This document shows, piece by piece, positions 55,060 to 62,042 of a DNA stretch of 64,000 nucleotides (positions are counted from its first letter, which is position 1; each line of letters opens with the position of its first letter). The stretch is taken from NCBI GenBank assembly GCA_963665455.1, contig OY762279.1:5146001-5210000 (forward strand), read 5' to 3'. Source of the DNA: VXNE01 sp963665455. GTDB lineage: Bacteria; Pseudomonadota; Gammaproteobacteria; Pseudomonadales; Azotimanducaceae. The notes below the pieces were generated by a model. That model was not told where the DNA came from. It did not search any database and was given only the letters and a program-made list of their open reading frames with translations. The position numbers and the translations under genes are program-made.

Positions 55060-56343
55060 CCCACCCCCCACGATGCAACACCACCGTATCCACCGACCCA
55101 TCCGCCCGATTCACAATCGTCGTCGACACCTCCACCCGCCGCGCCGGCGCCGACACCCGCAGCGTCGCCGCCCCCCACCCATCCGAGAGCTCCGTCTCGT
55201 TGTGCAGGCGCAGCGTCACCGCACTCCGCGCCGGCACCCCACCCCGAATCCGATCCGGCGTGGCAGTAGCACCCTCCCCCGGGTGCAGGGTCAGAGTGTA
55301 CGCCGCACGGCACCAGAGCCGGTTCTGGATCGTCAGCCGCTGGGCGTAGCCGGGCGCCGTGACCACCTCCGGCACGTGCACGACGGTCACGTTCGGGTCG
55401 ACGATGGCCGAAGACGGCAGCGGGGCGTCGTGGAGGCCGCGAAAGAGGAGGATCACGTCCGTCGAGCCGTCCCTGCGGTTCACGGTGTTCAGGGCCACGT
55501 CGATCATGTTCGGCAGGGAGACGATGGCGAGCAGCGCGGTGGCCTCGGTGGTGCCGGTGACGATGGAGAGGTCCGCGAGGCTCAGGCGCGTCTGGCCGCT
55601 GCGGCGCAGTTCGCCGGAGAGCACGCGGCCTGGCGGTGCCGCCGGGGCCGGGGTTCACCACCAGGGTGTAGTCCACCAGGCGCCGGTGGCGGTTCACGAC
55701 GATGAGGTCCTGTAGGTACGCCGGGTCCGCGGCGGGCAGCGGCACGTTGATGGCGAGGCCGTCGTACCGGATGGTGCCGAGGGGGAGCCCTCAGCCGGGG
55801 AGCGCGAGGGCGGCCCTCGCAGGGGCTTGCCCCTCGCATGAAGAAAGCTCGTCGTCCTCGGCGGCTTGCGGGAGGAACGGCCGGTTGGTGTGCTTCGCGA
55901 CGAACGTCGCGCCGACGTGGTAGTCCGCCTCGGGGAGGAACTCCATGTTGTCGGCCGGCACGGTCGCGCAGAGATGCCACGAACCGCGCACCATGGGGGT
56001 GGTGGCCGGGCCGGCCGGATAGTCGCGGCCGTTCGTGCCGAAGGAGACCGGATGAATCGTGCGCGAGGGCTGCGCGGCCACCGGCGGGTTGGCGTCGGAG
56101 TCGCCCTTGGCGAGCTTCGCGTCGCCGCGGCAGAGGCCCGAGTTGGGGTCCACCGTCTCGACGGTCCAGCCGTCCTTCAACGGCGCGAAGGCGAAGCCGC
56201 CGTTGCCGGAGAAGGTGATGACGGACTTCTTGACGTCGACGTTGTATTCCTCGAGGTCCGTGCCCGCCGGGCGGCCGTCCGGCTGGAGGTGACCGGGCTC
56301 CACGGTGAAGTCGAAGCCACCGATGCGGCACCGGGCCGGCGTT
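55052..56343 (-). pseudogene. Frameshifted, truncated copy of the surface-protein family
   Basis: Homologous segments appear in order in different frames. Near 56340-55845: CRIGGFDFTVEPGHLQPDG, VITFSGNGGFAFAP, GSWHLCATVPADN, FVAKHTNRPFLPQAAEDDE. Then a palindromic insertion at 55783-55840 and a stop. Next, from ~55780: INVPLPAADPAYLQDLIVVN to VVNPGPGGTA. Then a one-base shift near 55635 to PPGRVLSGELRRSGQTRLSL, continuing through LPNMIDVALNTVNRRDGSTD to TVVLHRGGWDG-stop at 55052. A TGA at the 5' end and lack of the family N-terminus show truncation. It is a relative of the amber-broken gene at 51-52.6 kb. Confidence 0.85.
55783..55840 (-). repeat. REP-like palindromic insertion, copy 2
   Basis: On the minus strand ATGCGAGGGGCAAGCCCC is followed by TGCGAGGGCCGCCCTCGC and GCTCCCCGGCTGAGGGCTCC. 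The second part nearly matches 21474-21510 on the plus strand. It lies between two segments of the pseudogene that are contiguous in the family, so it looks like an insertion. Confidence 0.65.
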
Positions 56344-56632
56344 CAGCTTGGGGCTTTCGGATGCCGTTGCCGCGTACGGCTTGCTACATCGCCGACTCGT
56401 CTTGCCGGTATGGTGAACTTCGAACGGCGAGCGTGGATGCCCAGGGCCGGGCGCGGCGCAACCTTGGCGTCGGCCACCGCACTGGAACATCCAACGCGAA
56501 CACCGATGCAACGGAGCCCAAGAAGTCGGAGCGCGGGCCGAGGGAGCGCCGCCCCTGAAGCCCCCGACTACACTCGCGCCGACGTTGCCCGAAGCCGTAC
56601 CCCGCCAAACCGCCTTGACGTGAGCAGAGGGA
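56344..56632. other. Gap between pseudogene and twin copy B
   Basis: The 289-nt region has no recognisable gene or RNA. It probably contains the remains of the missing 5' part of the neighbouring pseudogene, but I could not align any of it. Confidence 0.4.
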
Positions 56633-59600
56633 TCATCGCGCGAGGGTCCGGGCCACGCGGAATCCGGTATCGATGTACTGTTGGGCGCGGCCGGCGGAAC
56701 ACGGCGGTACGGGTCGGTCCGGGTCGTGGGGATAGCTTATGGGGCAACCCGGGAGGCGGTGCGCCGAACGGGCCTCGCTCGGATCGAAGTAATAGGAGCC
56801 GCCGCGGGTAACACCGGACGAGCAATCGCCACTTAGCCAAGCGCTGCCATCAGACGGCGCACCCTCATAACTCTCGTTCCAGCAGTCCTCGACCCACCCA
56901 TAGACGTTCCCATGCATGTCGTGCAAACCAAAGGGATTGGGCGCGAACGAGCCCACCGGGGCGGTTCGCCTGCCGTCCCACTGGCTACCGCAACCGCGAC
57001 AGTTGGCCCGGTTCGTCCCTATGTCATTCCCCCAACTGTACTTCGTCTCCGTTCCGGCCCGCGCCGCGTACTCCCACTCCGCCTCCGAAAGCAGCCGGTA
57101 GTGCGCGCCCGTCTCGGACGACAGCCAGGCCACGTAGTCCTTCGCGTCATGCCACGACACCATGACTACCGGTCGGCGACCGCGGCCCCAGCCCCGGTCG
57201 TCCGCGTTCTGATGCGCGCTGCTCGCCTGCGTGAATCGGTCGTATTCCTCGAACGTTACCTCGTATCTCGATGCCGCGAACGCCCGCTCGATCCGCACCA
57301 CGTGCACCGGAAACTCCTCAGTCCTGCAGTTGCCGTCGTCGTTGATGCAGCCCATGACGAAACGTCCCGCCGGGATCACGACCATCTCCGGCCCCATGCC
57401 GCCCGAGGCCATGGCGTCCCGGAAGGACCCCAGCTCCCTGCGCACCTGGCAAGCCATCGAGGCACGGTTGCCACGGTCGTCCACCACCGTCACCGCGGTC
57501 CACGCCCACGACGAGGTCAGCTCCACCTCCGTCGTGCCGCCGTCGGTGGTCGCGTCCGGCAGCGGGCTCCGGGCCCGCCCCCGCCACTCCACCAGGTCGA
57601 CCTGGCCGTCCGGGTCCCCGAAGTCCGCCCGCATCCGCACCGTGCCGTCGTCCGTCGCCACGCACGACACGCCCGCGATCACCGGCGGCCGGCCGTCCGT
57701 CACCTCCACCCGCGCGGAGGACTTGCCGGTCTCGCCGTTGCCGTCCGTCACGAGCAGGTCCACGCGATGCGCGCCCGCCGCGCCGAAGTGGTGCGTCAGG
57801 CGCTCGCCGACGCCGGCATGCGCGCCCTCGACGGTCCACTCGAACGCCAGCGCGTCCGAGTCGCCGGCCACGGTGCCCGAGGCGTCCAGCACGCCCGAGA
57901 AGCCGTCGCCCTGCTCGTGCGTGAACCGCGCCGCCGGCCCGGACGTCCTCTCCACCTCGGAGACGTGCGGGAACTCCTCGTCGTCCCCGAGGCTCCAGGT
58001 GAGGTGGTAGTCCACCCGGTCCGCGCCGGGCCGGAAGTAGGCCGCCGCCGTCGGCACCGTCTCGGTGGCGGCGTCGAACGCCAGCAGGGCCCAGCCCGCG
58101 GGCGTCATGTTGGCCGCCGCCCCGGCGGCGCTCCCGACCGCCGCCTTGACGACGGACTGCAACACGCCGCGGCAGGCCTCGTGCCCCGCCGACTTCAGCA
58201 GCGCGTCCAGCATCGTCCTGCCGGGGCCCCGCGCGAAGTCCCACAACCGGCGCAGCGGCGCCGCGTCGCCGTCGCCCGCGCGCGGCACGGCGGCGGAGCC
58301 GAGGCCCGCCGCGTCGAGTTGCCCCGCGACGGCCCTGCTGCACGCAACCCAGTCCCCGGCGTTGCGCAGCGCGCCGCGCGCGGCGGACACGTTGGTCACG
58401 AGCTCCGCCGCCGCGAGCCCCAGGTGCAGCGCGTTCATCCAGCTCACCGTCCGCGCGGCGTCGTCCCCGCTCAGCAGGTCGAACCGGTGGCGCTCGAAGC
58501 GCAACCGCGCGACCTCCGGCTCCAGCACGCCGGTGACCGCGCCGGGCGCCGCGCCCGAGTTGAACAGCTTGTTGACCACGTCGAGGTTGCGCGGCACGTA
58601 CAACCAGTCCGCGTCCGCGCCCGCGTGGCCGCGCATCGCGAAGTTCACGAAGCCCGGGTTGGCGACGGCGTGCAGCCGGCCCCGCAGGCCCTCCGGGACC
58701 GCCCTGGTGACGGCGAGGAACGGCGCCTCCGACGCCGCGGCGATGGCGACCTCCACGTAGCCCCTGCCCCACGCGACGGCGGTGGACAGGGGATTCAGGG
58801 CCACGTCCCTGACCAGGTTGAGCACGTTGCCCCCGTCGACGTACGCCTCCAGCCCCCTCGCGTCGCCGTGCCAGATCCAGGGCTGCCCCCAGCGCCAGGG
58901 GCTGCAGGGAACCCACGAGACGAGTTCGTCGCCAACCCACGGGATCCACCGGACGGCGCCGACGACCCGGTTCTCCGACCAGCAATAGAACGTCCTCTCC
59001 CGCGCCTCGACCGGACCGGACCGCGCCACCCTCCCGCCGGGAGGCGCGTCCAGTGCGGACGGCGCCGCCGGCGCGGACCGCGCCCGTTGCGTCGCGACGC
59101 CGCCGGCCCGACCCGCGGCGGACCCGGCGCGCGCCGCCGCCGCCCCGGCACCCACGCTCCTGACCAGCGCCACCGCCCCCGGGTAGTCGTACAGCCGGTC
59201 CAGGTAGTTCTTGTCCGCCGCCATCAGCCCCGTCAGCAATTCGACGAGGTCGGCGAACTCGGCCCGGCCGCGGATCGCCGCGGCGAGCTCCCGATCCACC
59301 CGGGGCAGCCGCCACCCCGACGCCGCCGCCGCCAGCGCCAGCGCCGTGCTCTCGATGCCCACGTCCACCGCGCCCGCGCCCCCGTCCAGCAACCCGCCGT
59401 CCTCGTCCGCCAGCGCCAGCAGCACCGTGCCGCCCTCGTCCGACGCCACCAGCACCGACGAGGAGCCGTCCGCCGCCACCTCCGCGCCGTCGCCGCCCAG
59501 CGTCCGAACCACCACGTCGCCCACGTCCCGCATCTCCGGCGGAACCTCGACCGCGGGCGCCAGCGCCACCACCCGCGCCACCGGCGGCGCCGTGGCCGTC

Positions 59601-61051
59601 GACAGGTTCGTCAGGTGCCCGGTCGGACTCCGGATCAGGCTCAGCGCCCGCACGGGCTGCCGCGACGTCACCCGCAGCCGCCACTTGCCCGCGCCGTCGC
59701 CGATGCCGCCGACCAGGCCGGAGCCCGCGCCCTCCTCGAGTTCGAGGGAGGTGTGCGTGACCGCGCCCCCGGCCGGCACCACCAGCGACACCGCGCCGCC
59801 CGGCGACCCGCCGGCGTCGTCCACCGCCACGATCGCCACCTCCGCCGCCGCGCCGCCCGCGTTCACCAGCCGCAGCGAGCTCACCTGCCGGTCGTTGCTG
59901 CCCGGGTTCAGCGTCGCCACGTGGGAGTCGCGGCCCACCGTCGGCGCCGCGTCGTGCAGGCTCGTCACGAAGCCGTCCCGCGTGCGCGCGTACGCCAGCA
60001 CCTCGATGGGCAGGTCGCTCTCAAGCTCCAGCCGCCAGTCGCCGTCGCCGGCCGTCACCGAACCGGCCAGCCCCTTCGCCGCGTTGCCCTCCGCCAGGTC
60101 GTCCGAGTTGAACGGCGCCGTCGCCCGCGCGCCCACCTCCAGGCGCAGCGTCCCGCGCTCCATCCCCGCGTCGTCGACGGCGCGGATCGTCACCCCGCCC
60201 GGCTCGTCGCCGTGGTTGGTCACGCGCACGAACCCCTGCACGTGGCCCCCCGCCGCCGGCATCAGCGGCACCCGGTGCACCACCCCGCCCGCGCCGTCCG
60301 GCCCGGCCGTCGCCGGCGCCGTCGACAGGTTCGTCAGGTGTCCCGTGGGGCTGCGCAGCAGGTTCACCAACCGCAGCGGCCGGTCCGACTCCACCAGCAG
60401 CCGCCACTTGCCGGCGCCGTCCCCGAGCCCCATGCGCTCCAGGTCCGCCGCCGTCAGCGTCCGCGTCGCGCCGGCCGCCACCGTCGCCTCCGCCGCGCCC
60501 GCGCCGCCCGCGCCGGCGTCGTCGATGCCCGTGATGCGCACCGCCGCGGACGCCGTGCCCGGGTTGGTCAGCCGCAGCAGGCTCACCTGCCGCTCGTTGC
60601 TCGCCGGGTTCAGGATCGGCACCCGGTGCCGGCCGTTCTCCCCCGGCACCACGTCGTGCATCGCCGTCAGGAAGCCGTCCCTGGTGCGCAGGTAGGCGAG
60701 CACCTCCAGGTCCAGGTCGGAGTCCAGCTCCAGGCGCCAGTCGCCCGACCCCGGACCCACGCCGCCGGGCAGCCCCTTGTCCGCGTTGCCGCCCTCCAGG
60801 TCCTGCGAGTTGAAGTGCACCGTCGCGCCGCCGCCGATCGACAGCGTCGCCGGGCCATGGCGCCGCCCGGCGTCGTCGATGGCCGTGATCGACACCGTCC
60901 CCGCCCCCGCGTCGCGGTTCACCACGCGCACGAAGCCCTGGCGCACCGTGTCGGAACCCGACGTCATGTAGGGCACCTCGTACGCCGCCACGACCGGGAG
61001 GGCGACGACGGCCAGCACGGCGGACAGAAGGGCAAGGGAGAGTTTCCGCAT
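56633..61051 (-). CDS. Giant secreted repeat protein with C-terminal FGE-like domain (twin copy B)
   Basis: The 1472-aa protein is almost identical to twin copy A for the first ~1,220 residues: the same signal peptide, two ~240-aa repeats, unique middle region and PKD-like domain; I found one substitution (TAVTVVDD for TAVAVVDD). From ~1223 the formylglycine-generating-enzyme-like domain diverges: CINDDGNCRTEEFPVHVVR, SEAEWEYAARAGTETKYSWG, GLHDMHGNVYGWVEDC, RGGSYYFDPSEARSAHR, then a ~20-residue longer loop with two Cys (GCPISY, PPCSAG) before TGFRVARTL. True FGE copper cysteines are not in their usual place. Probably surface-exposed or secreted; the C-terminal domain would set specificity. 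Confidence 0.85.
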   Translation of the reverse strand: MRKLSLALLSAVLAVVALPVVAAYEVPYMTSGSDTVRQGFVRVVNRDAGAGTVSITAIDDAGRRHGPATLSIGGGATVHFNSQDLEGGNADKGLPGGVGPGSGDWRLELDSDLDLEVLAYLRTRDGFLTAMHDVVPGENGRHRVPILNPASNERQVSLLRLTNPGTASAAVRITGIDDAGAGGAGAAEATVAAGATRTLTAADLERMGLGDGAGKWRLLVESDRPLRLVNLLRSPTGHLTNLSTAPATAGPDGAGGVVHRVPLMPAAGGHVQGFVRVTNHGDEPGGVTIRAVDDAGMERGTLRLEVGARATAPFNSDDLAEGNAAKGLAGSVTAGDGDWRLELESDLPIEVLAYARTRDGFVTSLHDAAPTVGRDSHVATLNPGSNDRQVSSLRLVNAGGAAAEVAIVAVDDAGGSPGGAVSLVVPAGGAVTHTSLELEEGAGSGLVGGIGDGAGKWRLRVTSRQPVRALSLIRSPTGHLTNLSTATAPPVARVVALAPAVEVPPEMRDVGDVVVRTLGGDGAEVAADGSSSVLVASDEGGTVLLALADEDGGLLDGGAGAVDVGIESTALALAAAASGWRLPRVDRELAAAIRGRAEFADLVELLTGLMAADKNYLDRLYDYPGAVALVRSVGAGAAAARAGSAAGRAGGVATQRARSAPAAPSALDAPPGGRVARSGPVEARERTFYCWSENRVVGAVRWIPWVGDELVSWVPCSPWRWGQPWIWHGDARGLEAYVDGGNVLNLVRDVALNPLSTAVAWGRGYVEVAIAAASEAPFLAVTRAVPEGLRGRLHAVANPGFVNFAMRGHAGADADWLYVPRNLDVVNKLFNSGAAPGAVTGVLEPEVARLRFERHRFDLLSGDDAARTVSWMNALHLGLAAAELVTNVSAARGALRNAGDWVACSRAVAGQLDAAGLGSAAVPRAGDGDAAPLRRLWDFARGPGRTMLDALLKSAGHEACRGVLQSVVKAAVGSAAGAAANMTPAGWALLAFDAATETVPTAAAYFRPGADRVDYHLTWSLGDDEEFPHVSEVERTSGPAARFTHEQGDGFSGVLDASGTVAGDSDALAFEWTVEGAHAGVGERLTHHFGAAGAHRVDLLVTDGNGETGKSSARVEVTDGRPPVIAGVSCVATDDGTVRMRADFGDPDGQVDLVEWRGRARSPLPDATTDGGTTEVELTSSWAWTAVTVVDDRGNRASMACQVRRELGSFRDAMASGGMGPEMVVIPAGRFVMGCINDDGNCRTEEFPVHVVRIERAFAASRYEVTFEEYDRFTQASSAHQNADDRGWGRGRRPVVMVSWHDAKDYVAWLSSETGAHYRLLSEAEWEYAARAGTETKYSWGNDIGTNRANCRGCGSQWDGRRTAPVGSFAPNPFGLHDMHGNVYGWVEDCWNESYEGAPSDGSAWLSGDCSSGVTRGGSYYFDPSEARSAHRLPGCPISYPHDPDRPVPPCSAGRAQQYIDTGFRVARTLAR

Positions 61052-61194
61052 GACGGGCCACCCCGCGTGTTCGTTCGCGTTGCCCGGCTCGGGTGCCGGG
61101 GCCGGCGAACGTCCCCCGGGGCGCGATGGGTTCCCGCCCATTCGCCGGACGCCGGGGAGCCACTCCCGGCGTCGGCGGTTGTCGTGTTCGGCGG
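57381..61194. repeat. 3.8-kb direct repeat, copy B
   Basis: This is the partner of 28885-32698 with the same length and constant offset 28,496. The few differences seen are near 57474-57490 and ~57690. Both copies are in the same orientation, so recombination between them would delete about 28.5 kb including gspE-K, both tRNA-Leu genes and hyuAB. Confidence 0.95.
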
Positions 61195-61397
61195 AAGACC
61201 CGGCTGCGCGGCACTCCCACGGAACGTTCACCCTGAACGACACTGCGGCCGCCTCAGGCCGATGTCAAGCAATTCGGGGCTCACGACCCAATAGTCCACG
61301 AAGAAGTCATGTGGAAGAATCTTCCGTTCGCGCACATTTCACACACTGTTCGTCACAATGGCACCCGTGGTGGATGTTCGTCGGTGGACCCGAGGGA
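61052..61397. promoter_or_regulatory. Divergent intergenic region of twin copy B
   Basis: The 346-nt region contains the copy B leader (identical to A up to 61194) and, further out, a TTGACA on the minus strand at 61268-61263 conserved with copy A. The part near 61320-61397 should carry the promoter of the plus-strand membrane protein, but no clear hexamers are seen. Confidence 0.35.
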
Positions 61398-62042
61398 ATG
61401 CAGGGACGTTGGTTTCCCCTCATCTCGACTGGTGCCGTCGCGTTGATCGCGGCAGGGAGCCTGGTCTGGTTCGTTACGGGTCAGCGAGAGGTTGGGCACC
61501 TTCCACCCGCCACGGCGGTCGACCGCGCGCCGTTGGAACGGGAGGAACCCGGACGCCCGTCCGCCGCTCGGCCACCGTTGGCTGCGGGTCGGGTGTGGAG
61601 ACCCGTCGACGAGGGCTCGGCCGGCGAACTCCCCCCGTTCGAGGACGGCTGGTCCAGGGAAGGCAGGGTGCTGGTGGACGTGTCGGCGGCGATATCCGCG
61701 GCGCCGGGCTGGCGCGTCGGCGACCGGCTGGCGCTGGATCTACCCCAGGCCGGCGCGCGCTTCGAATCGACGATCGAGCGGATAACCGAGGGGGCGGACG
61801 GTTCCCGGTCGGTTCGCGGATGGATCGAGGAGGATGACGGAGGACGCCATCGGTTCGTCGTGACGGTCGGGCCCCTGCACGTGTTCGCCTACGTCGACAC
61901 CGCCCGGGGCTCGTACGAGCTGGTGGGCGGCAACCGGTTGGGGTGGTTGCTGCCGACGTCCAGCCTGCTGGCGGGCTGGGACTTCAGCAAGACGGACGTG
62001 GTGATGCCCGAGCCTGATGGGACGGTGCCCGATGCGCGGTAG
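61398..62042 (+). CDS. Membrane-anchored protein upstream of the secreted protease
   Basis: The ~214-aa protein has an N-terminal signal anchor (MQGRWFPLISTGAVALIAAG and VWFV) and an extracytoplasmic part rich in beta strands: VLVDVSAAISAAPGWRVGD, LALDLPQAGARFESTIERI, RFVVTVGPLHVFAYVDTARG. The last segment and the SYELVGGNRLGWLLP region recall the propeptide-like domains that precede some metalloproteases, but no family is recognised. An in-frame ATG at 61374 is an alternative start. It overlaps the protease gene by 11 nt, so it may be an inhibitor, chaperone or processing partner; that is inference. Confidence 0.7.
   Translation: MQGRWFPLISTGAVALIAAGSLVWFVTGQREVGHLPPATAVDRAPLEREEPGRPSAARPPLAAGRVWRPVDEGSAGELPPFEDGWSREGRVLVDVSAAISAAPGWRVGDRLALDLPQAGARFESTIERITEGADGSRSVRGWIEEDDGGRHRFVVTVGPLHVFAYVDTARGSYELVGGNRLGWLLPTSSLLAGWDFSKTDVVMPEPDGTVPDAR

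Noticed and set aside
54702..55745. A 347-codon minus-strand frame spanning the pseudogene and tandem repeat.
   Set aside because: Only its first ~50 residues match the surface-protein family; after the frameshift it is out of frame and becomes the translation of the 12-bp repeat in a Trp/Leu/Arg-rich frame.
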